Positions 8,544-18,668 of a DNA stretch of 64,000 nucleotides are shown here, piece by piece. Every line of letters begins with the position of its first letter. The stretch's first letter is position 1. Under the pieces are notes generated by a model. That model had not been told where the DNA came from, ran no database searches, and worked only from the letters and a program-made list of their open reading frames with translations. The translations under genes and the position numbers were made by a program. Source of the stretch: Qipengyuania aestuarii (GTDB lineage Bacteria > Pseudomonadota > Alphaproteobacteria > Sphingomonadales > Sphingomonadaceae); contig NZ_JAIGNP010000002.1 in NCBI RefSeq assembly GCF_019711535.1, positions 372,001-436,000 on the forward strand, given 5' to 3'.

Positions 8544-9299
8544 TTAAATTCCGCCGTGGGTAAATGCGAAACCCGCTGCTTCAAGTCCGCGGCACAAGTC
8601 GGCCGCGCATTCATCGAGGTCGGCCTGGTTGGTCGATCGGATAACGAAGTTCGCGCCGACCTTTCCTTCCTTGAAGAAGGGGTAGCTTCCGATCTGGCAG
8701 TTTTCATGCGCTTTCTCGACATCGCGGAGGAGGCCGGATACCTCGCTTTCCGGGATGAAGCCCCCCACCGTCGCAGAGAGCAGCGGGGCGCCGCCTTCCA
8801 GCGTTCCGGTCAGCGCATCGAGCATGCCGGCGGTGATGTGCGGCACGCCTGCCATCATGTGGACGTTCCCGATGCGAATGCCAGGCGCGCCCGACATCTT
8901 GTTCGGGATCAGCTCCGCGCCTTCTGGGGTACGGGCCATGCGCATCCGGCCTTCGTTCACGCCGCCCTTGTCCTGATAGTATTGTTCAAGGATTGCGCGC
9001 GCTTCGGGATGCACGACGACTGGCACCCCCAATGCTTCCGACACAGCATCGACAGTGATATCATCGTGCGTCGGGCCGATACCTCCGGTCGTGAACAGGT
9101 AATCGTAGCTTTCCCGCAGCGCGTTGACCGCTTCGACGATACGCTCGATCACATCCGGGACTACACGCACCTCTGACAGTCTGATGCCTTGTACCTGAAG
9201 CCAGCTGGCGACCTGGGCGATGTTCTTATCGTGAGTGCGGCCAGAGAGAATTTCGTCGCCGATGACGACGAGGCCGGCGGTATAGATGCGATCGGTCAT
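8544..9299 (-). CDS. MoCF/CinA N-terminal-domain protein (molybdopterin-binding fold)
   Basis: At 251 residues this is a single MoCF_biosynth domain, the fold shared by MoaB/MogA, MoeA and the N-terminal half of CinA. Visible motifs are VVIGDEILSGRTHDKN at 12-27 and TTGGIGPTHDD near 70-80, the nucleotide/pterin loop. The C-terminal amidase domain of full CinA (nicotinamide-nucleotide deamidase) is absent, so pncC-type deamidase activity is not expected. CinA-like MoCF proteins include ADP-ribose or CoA pyrophosphatases, so such an activity is possible but is inference. Confidence 0.85.
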   Translation of the reverse strand: MTDRIYTAGLVVIGDEILSGRTHDKNIAQVASWLQVQGIRLSEVRVVPDVIERIVEAVNALRESYDYLFTTGGIGPTHDDITVDAVSEALGVPVVVHPEARAILEQYYQDKGGVNEGRMRMARTPEGAELIPNKMSGAPGIRIGNVHMMAGVPHITAGMLDALTGTLEGGAPLLSATVGGFIPESEVSGLLRDVEKAHENCQIGSYPFFKEGKVGANFVIRSTNQADLDECAADLCRGLEAAGFAFTHGGI

Positions 9300-9332
9300 G
9301 ACCTGAGGCTTAAAGCGCTAATCGCGGGAAAG

Positions 9333-10850
9333 CTACCGGGCAGCTTGCAGAGGTTTGTCATTCTGCGCGGCAGTATTGGCTTTGCTCTGCATCACAAGGA
9401 TCCCGTCGTCGACCGGCTCCGTCTTCATCCGCTTGCGATCGACCACATATTCCTGGTTCAGTCGCCACGGATATTCGACTGCGTTCTTCGGCATGAGGTG
9501 CCTGCTTCGCTGGATATAACCCGAAGAAAAATCGAAGATATTGTCCTCTTCCAGAGTATGGTTCTCGGGCAGGTATGGCACTGCGATATCGGCGCCTTTC
9601 TCGGCCATCTCGCTCAGAACACGGCAGATGAAGTCGGCATTTATGTCGGCGCGCAGCGTCCAGCTCGCATTGAGATACCCGAAAACCACGGCCAGGTTGG
9701 GCAGGTTCGAGAACATACACCCTTTGTAATAGAACCTGTCAGCCAGATCGATCGCGGTGCCGCCGATCGACAGGCCGATCTTGCCGGCGACCGCCAGCTT
9801 GAGCCCTGTCGCGGTAACGACGATGTCTGCGGGAAGGAAGCGGTCGTCGGTAAGCCGCACTCCGCCTTTTTCGAATGCCTTGATGTGGCCGGTGACAATT
9901 TCTGCCTTGCCGCGCTTTATCGCGCTGAACAGATCGTCGTCCGGGATGAGGCAAAGCCTTTGATCCCAAGGATCATAGGGCGGTGAAAAGGCGGCCAGAT
10001 CGTAGTCTTCGCCCATCGTTTTGCGGATGCGCTTGTGCAGCAGGGCGGCCATCTTCTTCGGTTTCCGCCGAGCCATCTTGAAGCTGAAATCCTGAAGTTT
10101 GATATTCTTCCAGCGCGTGATCGCATAAGCGACCTTCTCTGGCAGGACCTTCCTCAGGAAATTCGCCACACGGTCTTTTGCCGGTCGCGAGAACATCCAA
10201 GTCGGCGTTCGCTGCAGCATGGTAACCTTCGCCGCTGTGTACGCCATGGATGGAACGATCGTAACCGCTGTCGCACCCGAACCGATGACGACGACCTGTT
10301 TGCCGTCATAGTCCAGATTCTTCGGCCAGAATTGCGGATGCAGCACCTGTCCGTCGAAATCGCCGAGCTCGAAACCCGGATCATAAGCCTGATCGTAATC
10401 GTAATAGCCCGACCCGAGATAGAGCCAGTTCGCGGTTAGCATCTTGCGCTCACCGTCGGGCATTTCGAGCGTCACGTGCCAGCGCGCATCCGCCTCGCGA
10501 AAGTCTGCGTAGATGACCTTGTGATTGAACCGGATGTGCCGGCGAATGTCTCGCTCGTCGACTATGCGATGCAGATAGTCGAGAATGGCGGGGCCGTCCG
10601 CGATCGTCTTCTCATGGGTCCAGGGTTCGAATTCGAACCCAAGCGTATGCATGTCGCTATCCGATCGCACACCGGGATATCGGAACAGGTCCCAGGTGCC
10701 GCCTAGATCCTCGCGGCGCTCGACAATCGCGAAACTGTGCTCCGGAGTTTTTTCCTTCATATGCGCGGCCATTCCGATGCCCGACAGGCCCGCACCCACG
10801 ATCAGCACGTCGAAATCCGTCGCCCGGCTGCTTGTTGGTCTTTCTCCCAT
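9333..10850 (-). CDS. FAD-dependent Baeyer-Villiger-type monooxygenase
   Basis: The 505-residue flavoprotein has an N-terminal FAD Rossmann motif GAGLSG (19-24), a second dinucleotide motif GSGATA (190-195) for NADPH, and between them FDGQVLHPQFWP (165-176). The last fits the Baeyer-Villiger fingerprint FxGxxxHxxxWP, with F165, G167, H171 and W175. Such enzymes insert oxygen next to ketones or oxidise heteroatoms using NADPH and O2. The substrate cannot be told. The divergent LacI-family gene suggests possible local control, but no shared operator was identified. Confidence 0.88.
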   Translation of the reverse strand: MGERPTSSRATDFDVLIVGAGLSGIGMAAHMKEKTPEHSFAIVERREDLGGTWDLFRYPGVRSDSDMHTLGFEFEPWTHEKTIADGPAILDYLHRIVDERDIRRHIRFNHKVIYADFREADARWHVTLEMPDGERKMLTANWLYLGSGYYDYDQAYDPGFELGDFDGQVLHPQFWPKNLDYDGKQVVVIGSGATAVTIVPSMAYTAAKVTMLQRTPTWMFSRPAKDRVANFLRKVLPEKVAYAITRWKNIKLQDFSFKMARRKPKKMAALLHKRIRKTMGEDYDLAAFSPPYDPWDQRLCLIPDDDLFSAIKRGKAEIVTGHIKAFEKGGVRLTDDRFLPADIVVTATGLKLAVAGKIGLSIGGTAIDLADRFYYKGCMFSNLPNLAVVFGYLNASWTLRADINADFICRVLSEMAEKGADIAVPYLPENHTLEEDNIFDFSSGYIQRSRHLMPKNAVEYPWRLNQEYVVDRKRMKTEPVDDGILVMQSKANTAAQNDKPLQAAR

Positions 10851-10989
10851 GGAGCAAGGCTATCCCAAGCTGGCGGCAAGGGAAAGGAGGAGCTGCGCAA
10901 TAAAACGGGGAAGTAGGGCATTCCTGCGGCGCCAAAGTCTCGCCTTGACGCAGCGCCTAGGCTAGGGCGGAGGAGAGTGAGGAGATGCC

Positions 10990-12018
10990 ATGAAAAAAGA
11001 GGAAAACGGGCGCCCGCACCGAGTAACGTCGATCGACGTCGCTGAACGCGCCGGGGTCAGCCAGTCTACGGTCAGCAGAGCCCTTTCGGGGTCAGAGACG
11101 ATTACGGAAGCGACGCGGCGCCGGGTCGAACAGGCGGCTGCCGAACTCGGTTACCACATAAACATGCGCGCGGCAGGGCTGCGCAAGGGAGAAACCGGTA
11201 CGATAGCGATCGTGGTGATCGGGCGCGATGGTCAGGGACCTGCTGCGATGAACCCGTTTTACTACAGTCTTTTGGGCAGTACGTGTGCGGCGGCCGCCGA
11301 GCGGGGATATGAAGCGCTCGTGTCATTCCAGGCGCGGGAAGATGAGCTGTTCGGGCACTATGTGGGGCGCCGCCAGGCTGATGGCGTGGTGGTGATCGGC
11401 ACGGCGAGTAATGGACCGGCATGGGACTATTTTCGCAACGTGGCCGCCCAAAGCCAGGCAATTGCGTTTTGGGGTTCCCCATTTGACGATGCGGTCTGGG
11501 TTCGGTCGGACAATCTCGAAGGCGGACGTCTGGCCGTCGGAAAACTGATTGCGGGCGGCGCGAAAGAGGTGGTCTTCGTGGGAGATCCCAATTCATCGCA
11601 GCGCCAGTTTCGAGAACGCTACGAAGGGTATCGAAATGCAATGTCGGAAGCAGGCCTGAAGCCGCGCGAAGCCTTGGTTTCGGAAGGTGCGGATCGGGTT
11701 ACCCAAGGGCGCAATTCCGTGATCGCGCTGGAGGAGAGCGGGGCGAAGTTCGATGGCCTGTTCTTCGCATGTGACGCGATGGCCCTTGGCGCCCTGGAGG
11801 AACTCGCCGCGCGTTCCGTTGCCGTTCCGGAGCAAGTCGGCGTCGTCGGTTTCGACGGGCTGGGATCTGGCGCTTTCAGCAATCCGCCACTCACGACTGT
11901 CGAACCTGATTTCGCCGAAGCGGGACGATTGCTGGTGGAGACTGCGCTCGCTGGAGAAGGCGAACGCGCAGAGCGCCGGGTACCAGTCCGCCTGGTCGAG
12001 CGCGCAAGCGCCAGATAA
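10990..12018 (+). CDS. LacI-family transcriptional regulator
   Basis: The 342-residue protein begins with a LacI-type helix-turn-helix at about 13-35 (TSIDVAERAGVSQSTVSRALSG) and the hinge-helix region, followed by a periplasmic-binding-protein-like effector domain (about 68-335). GVVGFDGLGSGAF near residue 285 is a typical effector-domain motif. LacI-family proteins usually bind sugars or sugar-derived ligands and repress neighbouring genes. It lies 85 bases upstream of the propeller/amidohydrolase gene and 139 bases from the divergent monooxygenase. The candidate operator at 12049-12064 points to the former as target. Confidence 0.93.
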   Translation: MKKEENGRPHRVTSIDVAERAGVSQSTVSRALSGSETITEATRRRVEQAAAELGYHINMRAAGLRKGETGTIAIVVIGRDGQGPAAMNPFYYSLLGSTCAAAAERGYEALVSFQAREDELFGHYVGRRQADGVVVIGTASNGPAWDYFRNVAAQSQAIAFWGSPFDDAVWVRSDNLEGGRLAVGKLIAGGAKEVVFVGDPNSSQRQFRERYEGYRNAMSEAGLKPREALVSEGADRVTQGRNSVIALEESGAKFDGLFFACDAMALGALEELAARSVAVPEQVGVVGFDGLGSGAFSNPPLTTVEPDFAEAGRLLVETALAGEGERAERRVPVRLVERASAR

Positions 12019-12048
12019 TGTTTCTCGTCGATTAGCGGTTTACCAAAC

Positions 12049-12064
12049 GGACATGGCGCTGTCT
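12049..12064. promoter_or_regulatory. Possible LacI-family operator
   Basis: GACA (12050-12053) and TGTC (12060-12063) form an inverted repeat around a TGGCGC centre, resembling GACAGCGCTGTC-type operators of alphaproteobacterial LacI regulators. It lies about 40 bases before the amidohydrolase start. The centre is not fully symmetric. Confidence 0.35.
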
Positions 12065-12103
12065 AAAACTCGCCGTCCAATCTCTTAGGGGAGAGATATC
12101 ATA

Positions 12104-15100
12104 ATGAAGACCAGCATTGCTTCCGCTCTTGCGCTCGTTCTGTGCGCGGGCACCGTCCATGCACAAAATCAGGAGCCCGATCCAAGTCCGAACCCGGTTG
12201 AAGAGCAGGAGGTCGATGCATCGCAGGACGAACTGCCACCCGAGGGCAGCGGCGATCAGGTTGAGGCAGCACCGGCCACCGTTCCGATTGCCGGGGAAAG
12301 CCAGAAGGACGAGACCTGGGACGTAACGGCTCCCCGCGGCGCGGTTCTGCGCGAGATTGCGATCAATACCGACGAGGGCACCTGGATGGATGTCGATGTC
12401 TCGCCGGACGGACGCACGCTCGCTTTTTCGCTGCTCGGCGATATCTACACCATGCCGATCTCCGGCGGCACACCGACGCGCATCGCGGAAGGGCTGGCGT
12501 GGGAAGTGCAGCCACGATTTTCGCCTGACGGAAACCGCATCGCGTTCATTTCCGACCGTGCCGGGGGCGACAATCTCTGGATCATGGACGCCGACGGTTC
12601 GAACAAGCTGCAGGTGACGAAAGAAGACTTTCGCCTCATTAATCAACCCAGCTGGTCTCCCGACGGGCAATACATCGTAGCCAAGAAGCATTTCACCACA
12701 CAGCGCAGTCTCGGCACGGGTGAAATCTGGCTTTATCACGTTTCCGGCGGGGGAGGCGTGCAGCTGGTCAAACGCGCTAGCGAAGTGCTGCAGAAGGAAT
12801 TGGGCGAACCGATCTATGCGCCCGACGGGAATGCGATCTACTACACCCGCAACGTCTCTCCGGGCCCGATTTTCGAGTATGCCCAGGACTCCAACGCCGG
12901 TATTTTCAATGTCGAACGCTACGATATCGATACCGGTGAGGTGACTACGGCCGTGGGTGGATACGGCGGCGCTGTCCGGCCAACACCTTCGCCTGACGGC
13001 AAGAGGCTCGCTTTCGTGCGCCGCGACAAAGACAAGACACAATTGTGGGTGAAGGACCTTCAGACGGGCGAAGAGCGCATGATCTATGGCGCGCTCGATC
13101 TCGACATGCAGGAGACCTGGGCCGTTTACGGCGTCTATCCCATGATGGACTGGATGCCGGACAGTTCTGCGCTGGTTGTTTGGGCCGGTGGCAAACTGCA
13201 GCGCGTATCAGCGGATGGCTCGGGAGCGCGCGAAATCCCGTTTCGCATCAACGATACCCGCAAGGTCGCGTCTGCGCCCCATCCCGTCATCGACGTTGCA
13301 CCGGAAAGCTTCACTGCGAAAATTCCCCGTTTTGCCAGCGTGTCGCCAGATGGCCGCACCGTGGTGTTCGAAAGCCTCGGCAAATTATACGTAAAGCCGG
13401 TCGGCAGCGAGGCCCTGCCTGAACGTCTGATTTCGGGTGGCGGTGACAGTCTCGAGCTGTGGCCCACCTGGTCGCGTGACGGGCGGAGGATCGCCTTTGT
13501 CCGCTGGACCGATGATGGGCTGGGCAGGATCGTGACGGTCGACGGGCGCGGGCGCGGTGAGCGCATCGTTACCCAGCAGCAGGGCCATTACGCACTCCCC
13601 CAATTCTCGCCAGATGGGAATACGATCGTTTTCGAGAAGCGCGGCGGTGGTTATCTGACCTCGCCCAATTATTCTGAGAACGAAGGCGTCTATTCCGTCC
13701 CGGTTTCGGGCGGAACACCGCGCCTGATCGCCCGTGACACCTCTACCCCGCAGTTCGGGGCAGACAATGATCGGGTCTTCATGCTGGCACGAGCCGACGG
13801 CAATCTGCAGCTTATTTCTGCGGATCTGGATGGCGAGGCGCGGCGGGTCCACGCTCAGGGCGAACTGGCGAACGACTTCAAAGTGAGCCCTCGCGGCGAC
13901 TATGTCGCTTTCCGCCAGAATTATGAAGTTTTCGCCATGCCGCTGCTTCCCGGCGGCCAGACGGTGACCGTGAGCGAAAAGACCAGTTCCCTGCCCGTTA
14001 CCAGGGTCAGTAAGGGCGGCGCGGATTACATCGGTTGGACCGATAATGGTTCCACACTGCACTGGTCGATGGGGCCGGTGCTTTATCGCGCCAGCACTGC
14101 TGCATTGACACCGACGTCGCCAAGCGAAAGCGCGCCGGAATTCACGCCCCCGGACAGCGGCACCTCGCTTGCCCGGACTATCCGTGCCGACAAGGCGAGT
14201 GGAACCGTGGCGATTACGGGCGCGCGTATCCACACGATGGCCGGCGATGGGTCAGGTACGATCGACAACGGGACCATCGTGATCGAGGGGGATCGGATTG
14301 CTGCGATCGGTCCCGCAGCGAATGTGGCGGTGCCTTCCGGCGCGACGATCATCGACGCTGCTGGGCAGACGGTAATTCCCGGATTGGTCGACGCCCACGC
14401 CCACGGTGCCCAAGGGGTGGGCGACCTCGTTCCGCAGCAAAACTGGTCGCTTGTCCAGAACCTCGCGCTGGGCACCACGACGCTGCACGATCCGTCTTCA
14501 TCGGCGAGCATGATCTTCTCGGCATCAGAGCGCCAGCGGGCAGGAAATTTGCTTGCTCCCCGCATATTCTCGACCGGCGAAATTATCTACGGCGCCAAGT
14601 CGCCGGGGGTATATGCCCGCGTGGACAGTTACGAAGATGCTCTTGCCCACGTTCGCCGTATCAAGGCGCAGGGCGGCATTAGCGTGAAGAACTACAACCA
14701 GCCCAGACGCGAGCAGCGCCAGCAGGTTGTGGCTGCTGCACGCGCGGAAAACATGCTGGTCGTAGCGGAAGGCGGCTCGCTCTTCGGTATGGACATGAAC
14801 CTCGTCGCGGACGGCAATTCCACGCTCGAGCACAATATCCCGGTCGACATCATGTATGATGACGTGCTGCAGATGTTCGGCAATTCGGATACGAATTACA
14901 CGCCGACACTGGTCGTGACCTATGGCGGCCTCGCGGCCGATCCCTACTGGCGCCAGGCGACCGACGTGTTCGATAATCCGTTACTCGTTCATACCCCGCC
15001 CAAGATGCTGCTGGCCGAGACCGGACGCCGCATCAAAGCGCCGGAATGGGCCTTCGTTGACGACAATTCGGCACGCGAGGCAAAGAAGCTAGCCGACCGG

Positions 15101-15436
15101 GGGGTCAAAGTCAGCATCGGTGCTCACGGGCAGCAGGCGGGCATCGCTGCGCACTGGGAACTCTGGAGCTTCGTTCGCGGCGGCATGACCGCAGTGGAGG
15201 CACTTCGCGCTGGTACGATCGAGCCGGCAAAGTCGCTCGGTATGGATCGCGATGTCGGAAGCCTTGAGGTGGGCAAGTTAGCCGATCTCGTGATCCTCAC
15301 TGCCGATCCTGCCGAGAACATCCGCAATTCGGACGATATTGCGCAAGTGATGCTCGGTGGCCGTCTCTATGATGCAAGGACGATGAACGAAACCGTCACC
15401 GGCGATGCTCGGCGCAAGCCCTATTGGTGGGAATAA
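12104..15436 (+). CDS. Secreted TolB-type beta-propeller fused to an amidohydrolase
   Basis: The 1110-residue protein has a signal peptide (residues 1 to about 20, ending VHAQ) and a low-complexity acidic linker (about 22-65). A large WD40-like/TolB beta-propeller with repeated SPDG-type blades follows (about 80-680), then an amidohydrolase domain from about 705. The metal-binding pair H765 and H767 lies in GLVDAHAHG, and a further SIGAHG motif sits near residue 1007. The C-terminus has the DRDVGSLEVGKLADLVIL dihydroorotase-like ending. Propeller-amidohydrolase fusions are widespread exported proteins, often annotated as peptidases or imidazolonepropionase-like hydrolases; substrates are mostly unknown. 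The start has GGGGAGAG upstream. It sits directly behind a LacI regulator and ends at a strong terminator. Confidence 0.9.
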   Translation: MKTSIASALALVLCAGTVHAQNQEPDPSPNPVEEQEVDASQDELPPEGSGDQVEAAPATVPIAGESQKDETWDVTAPRGAVLREIAINTDEGTWMDVDVSPDGRTLAFSLLGDIYTMPISGGTPTRIAEGLAWEVQPRFSPDGNRIAFISDRAGGDNLWIMDADGSNKLQVTKEDFRLINQPSWSPDGQYIVAKKHFTTQRSLGTGEIWLYHVSGGGGVQLVKRASEVLQKELGEPIYAPDGNAIYYTRNVSPGPIFEYAQDSNAGIFNVERYDIDTGEVTTAVGGYGGAVRPTPSPDGKRLAFVRRDKDKTQLWVKDLQTGEERMIYGALDLDMQETWAVYGVYPMMDWMPDSSALVVWAGGKLQRVSADGSGAREIPFRINDTRKVASAPHPVIDVAPESFTAKIPRFASVSPDGRTVVFESLGKLYVKPVGSEALPERLISGGGDSLELWPTWSRDGRRIAFVRWTDDGLGRIVTVDGRGRGERIVTQQQGHYALPQFSPDGNTIVFEKRGGGYLTSPNYSENEGVYSVPVSGGTPRLIARDTSTPQFGADNDRVFMLARADGNLQLISADLDGEARRVHAQGELANDFKVSPRGDYVAFRQNYEVFAMPLLPGGQTVTVSEKTSSLPVTRVSKGGADYIGWTDNGSTLHWSMGPVLYRASTAALTPTSPSESAPEFTPPDSGTSLARTIRADKASGTVAITGARIHTMAGDGSGTIDNGTIVIEGDRIAAIGPAANVAVPSGATIIDAAGQTVIPGLVDAHAHGAQGVGDLVPQQNWSLVQNLALGTTTLHDPSSSASMIFSASERQRAGNLLAPRIFSTGEIIYGAKSPGVYARVDSYEDALAHVRRIKAQGGISVKNYNQPRREQRQQVVAAARAENMLVVAEGGSLFGMDMNLVADGNSTLEHNIPVDIMYDDVLQMFGNSDTNYTPTLVVTYGGLAADPYWRQATDVFDNPLLVHTPPKMLLAETGRRIKAPEWAFVDDNSAREAKKLADRGVKVSIGAHGQQAGIAAHWELWSFVRGGMTAVEALRAGTIEPAKSLGMDRDVGSLEVGKLADLVILTADPAENIRNSDDIAQVMLGGRLYDARTMNETVTGDARRKPYWWE

Positions 15437-15440
15437 AAGA

Positions 15441-15474
15441 AAGGGCAGCTCCGGCCGAGACCGGGGCTGCCCTT
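15441..15474. terminator. Terminator after the amidohydrolase gene
   Basis: GGGCAGCTCCGG (15443-15454) pairs with CCGGGGCTGCCC (15461-15472) with one G-U pair and a CCGAGA loop. A residues precede it and TT follows. It separates the gene from the convergent chemotaxis cluster. Confidence 0.85.
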
Positions 15475-15494
15475 GCTACGATGTCGGACGAAAG

Positions 15495-16838
15495 TCAGGC
15501 TGAGCGTATCTGAAAAAGAAACTCATCCACCTTGTCGCGCAGTGTTGTCGCCTGGCTTTCGAGGTCGCTCGAAGAAGCTAGGACCTGACTGGCGGCAGCG
15601 CCGGCGGAGATGCTTGTGTCGCGCATGCTCTCGAGATGAGTTGCTACCTGGTCTGTCCCGTGAGCCGCGCGATCGATGCTGCGGGCAAGATCCTGACCGG
15701 CCACCGATTGCTGATCGACTGCGCTCGCAATCGATATCGCGGTGGTCTCCAGCTGTTTAATCTGATTGCCGATCGAACGAAGCGCGTTCACGCTGGCGCC
15801 CGTGGAGGACTGCATAGCCTGAATCTGCTCCGACACCTCTTCAGTCGCCCGGCTTGTCTGTGCGGCAAGTTCCTTAACTTCGCTTGCGACAACCGCGAAG
15901 CCACGCCCTGCTTCTCCGCCGCGAGCAGCTTCGATGCTGGCGTTCAACGCGAGGAGGTTCGTGCGCTGGGCAATCGACTGGATCAGCTCCACGATTTGCC
16001 CTACCTGATCGGCGGCCGAGGCTAGAGCCGAAATGGTCTCGTCTGCACCTTCTGCATCATCGGACGCTTTTCGCGCGAGTTCGGCAGAATTCGCCGCCTG
16101 CCGACTGATTTCGCTAATCGACATGGCGAATTCGTCAGACGCGGCGGCGGCAGCCGTAACGCCGCCAGATGCCTGCTCCATTGCATTGGAGACCTGACCA
16201 GCCTGTCCGGCAGCCTGTTCTGCTGCGCTCGCCATGGTGCCCGCCGTCGCATTAAGCTGGCTGGAAGCCGCGGCAACCCCGCCGACCACTTCACCGATGC
16301 TCTGCTCGAACCGGTCGGCGAGCAGCATAAGCTCATGCTTTCGACGCTCCGTAGCAGAACGCCGGCCGGCAAAAAGTTCGTCGAGCTTGATGCCGGACTT
16401 TGCGAAAATGCTGAGAGAACGGGACAAGTTTCCGATCTCGTCGGGGCGCGTTGTGTCGCCGACGTCAATGTCCCGTGCACCGTTTGCCAGCCTACCCATT
16501 TCTGCCGCGACATGAGTAAACGGGGCAATGACGTCTCGCAGGATCATTTGCATACTGATGAAGCTTGCAATCAACGTCACCGCAAGAACGATGATGATGG
16601 CGGTGGCCATCGCCCCTGCCAAATCTGGGTTGTAAATGCCGATGAGACCGGCCGCAGCCAGAAGGGTCATTCCGACGACAGTTATGCCGGTCGATAATTT
16701 CGATTTTGTCGTTAGGGAAAGGCCCAGGAACCAACCGCGCAGGCCAGGGACATCGGTTGCTTCGCCCAGCTCAATGCCGTCGACTGCAGCGATTTCCCCC
16801 CTCATTTCCTCGGCGAAAATATCGCTTTGCATTTCCAT
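15495..16838 (-). CDS. Methyl-accepting chemotaxis protein without a periplasmic sensor domain
   Basis: From the ATG at 16838 (GGGGGGAG seven bases upstream) the protein is about 447 residues; a frame from 16862 would add eight residues with poorer support. Two membrane helices (about 50-67 and 77-98) are separated by only about ten residues, so no periplasmic ligand domain exists. HAMP-like and methylation helices follow, then the highly conserved signalling hairpin tip ([21 protein letters not shown]). The last 250 residues closely resemble the next gene upstream, showing tandem duplication. It is the last gene of the che cluster. Sensing must occur in the membrane, in the cytoplasmic N-terminus, or through partners. 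Confidence 0.93.
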   Translation of the reverse strand: MEMQSDIFAEEMRGEIAAVDGIELGEATDVPGLRGWFLGLSLTTKSKLSTGITVVGMTLLAAAGLIGIYNPDLAGAMATAIIIVLAVTLIASFISMQMILRDVIAPFTHVAAEMGRLANGARDIDVGDTTRPDEIGNLSRSLSIFAKSGIKLDELFAGRRSATERRKHELMLLADRFEQSIGEVVGGVAAASSQLNATAGTMASAAEQAAGQAGQVSNAMEQASGGVTAAAAASDEFAMSISEISRQAANSAELARKASDDAEGADETISALASAADQVGQIVELIQSIAQRTNLLALNASIEAARGGEAGRGFAVVASEVKELAAQTSRATEEVSEQIQAMQSSTGASVNALRSIGNQIKQLETTAISIASAVDQQSVAGQDLARSIDRAAHGTDQVATHLESMRDTSISAGAAASQVLASSSDLESQATTLRDKVDEFLFQIRSA

Positions 16839-16889
16839 CACGGTTCTCCCCCCATGCAGCATATCGAATTGGACTTTTTTGTTGCCAAG

Positions 16890-18668
16890 TCAGCTAGCTC
16901 TGACGTGCTGCAAAAATACATCGACCTGTTCGCGTAAAACTGAAGCTTGGGATTCTAGGGAAGAAGCTGAACCGAGCACTTGGCTAGCCGCCGCTCCCGT
17001 GGCCTGGCTCGCTTGACGAACCTGCGAGATACTACCCGAAACTTCATCCGTGGAGCGCGCCGCCAGATCGATGCTTCGAGCAAGATCCTGACCCGCAACC
17101 GATTGCTGATCGACTGCACTCGCAATGGAGATCGCGGTTGTCTCGAGCTGCTTTACCTGTTCGCCGATCGAGCGAAGGGCGTTCACGCTTGCACCGGTGG
17201 AATCCTGCATTGAGCGGATCTGCTCAGCAACTTCTTCCGTCGCACGGCTTGTTTGCGCAGCGAGTTCTTTTACCTCGCTGGCAACAACGGCAAAGCCGCG
17301 GCCAGCTTCCCCGCCTCGGGCAGCTTCGATGCTGGCATTGAGAGCGAGGAGATTGGTGCGTTTCGCAATGGATTGGATAAGTTCGACGATTTGGCCCACC
17401 TGATCCGCCGAAGATGACAGCGCCGAAATGGTGCCGTCCGCCTGTTCGGCGTCATCGGAGGCTTTGCGCGCCAGTTCTGCCGAGTGGGAAGCTTGCCGAC
17501 TGATTTCACCAATCGACATTGCGAATTCATCCGATGCCGCAGCAGCTGCGGTAACCCCGCCGGACGCACTTTCCATCGAGTTGACGACCGCTTCGCTCTG
17601 CTGCGAGGCCTGTTCGGCGGCGCTGGCCATGGCTGCAGCAGTAGTGTTGAGTTGAGACGAGGCGGCCGCCACTCCGTTGACCACTTCACCGACGGTGGCC
17701 TCAAACTGTTTGGCAAGACGCTGCAGCGCGTGGCCGCGTTCTGCCTGCAGGGCCTGTTTTTCAGCTGCCATTTTTTCAAACCGGAACGCGCTTCTCAAAA
17801 AGACATGGAGCGAGCGCGCTAGGCCACCCAGTTCATCCCGCCGCTCAAGACCCGGTATTTCGATAGTCTTATCGCCGGTAGCCAGTCGCTCCGAAGCATC
17901 TGTCAGCTGGCCGACAGTTCCCGAGATATCGCGAGCGATGAACCGAGTGGTCGCAATTATGAGGACGACACCGAAGGCGGTCACTGCCAGAAATACGAAG
18001 AGAAGCCAGGCGATGGTCTTGTTGCCATCTGCTTCACTTAGCTCCGCAAAATTGAAGAGCTCTGTCTTAAGCTTGCGAGCATCTGCAGCGAAGGTCTGGC
18101 TTCTAGCGAAAGAAGCTTGGGCGAGGGCGGCGCGGCTTTCATACTGAGTCTCCGCCGCTTGCCTGTTCAAGTCCGCAAGCAAGCCATCAAGGCCTGTTCG
18201 CAGCTGTGCGATATGATCGCTGGCCTCCGGAGCCACTTCGCTGGCACTGATTTCGATAGAATTGAGATCGCGGCGAACCTCTTTGAGATTGTCTTCCGCG
18301 CTTGCCAGGGCTTGGCTATCCCCCGAATTAACGAACCTGTAGGTATCGAGAAGCGCAGCGTTGGTATCCGCCTGCAGTTCGGTCGATAGGATCAGCATCT
18401 CGGAAATCTTCATCCGCTCTTCGCGAAGATCGTATGCTATCAATCCCCCGATAAGCGTGGCTATGAGGCACATGGCAACCGCGAAAATGTTTGCCATGGA
18501 TACCAAGGTAAGTTTGCTGCCGAGTGTCAGATCGGCAAACTTTCCCCGCAATCCATCGCTGCCGGCTCCGATATCCGCAAGAATGGCGCGATCCTCTGCG
18601 ATTTCGTCCGAATAATATTTGCTATGATCGATTTCAGAAGTTGTGAAATCGCCCGTCATTGCGTTCAT
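16890..18668 (-). CDS. Methyl-accepting chemotaxis protein with a periplasmic helical sensor
   Basis: The 592-residue receptor has a cytoplasmic N-terminus and two membrane helices (about 54-80 and 221-243). These enclose a roughly 140-residue helical periplasmic domain of the four-helix-bundle type; then come HAMP and the MCP signalling domain with the tip [21 protein letters not shown]. It signals to CheA/CheW when ligand binds. The stop of the GGDEF/EAL gene overlaps its start by four bases (ATGA), implying translational coupling. No C-terminal NWETF-type tether for CheR is present; the tail ends [11 protein letters not shown]. The ligand is unknown. Confidence 0.95.
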   Translation of the reverse strand: MNAMTGDFTTSEIDHSKYYSDEIAEDRAILADIGAGSDGLRGKFADLTLGSKLTLVSMANIFAVAMCLIATLIGGLIAYDLREERMKISEMLILSTELQADTNAALLDTYRFVNSGDSQALASAEDNLKEVRRDLNSIEISASEVAPEASDHIAQLRTGLDGLLADLNRQAAETQYESRAALAQASFARSQTFAADARKLKTELFNFAELSEADGNKTIAWLLFVFLAVTAFGVVLIIATTRFIARDISGTVGQLTDASERLATGDKTIEIPGLERRDELGGLARSLHVFLRSAFRFEKMAAEKQALQAERGHALQRLAKQFEATVGEVVNGVAAASSQLNTTAAAMASAAEQASQQSEAVVNSMESASGGVTAAAAASDEFAMSIGEISRQASHSAELARKASDDAEQADGTISALSSSADQVGQIVELIQSIAKRTNLLALNASIEAARGGEAGRGFAVVASEVKELAAQTSRATEEVAEQIRSMQDSTGASVNALRSIGEQVKQLETTAISIASAVDQQSVAGQDLARSIDLAARSTDEVSGSISQVRQASQATGAAASQVLGSASSLESQASVLREQVDVFLQHVRAS

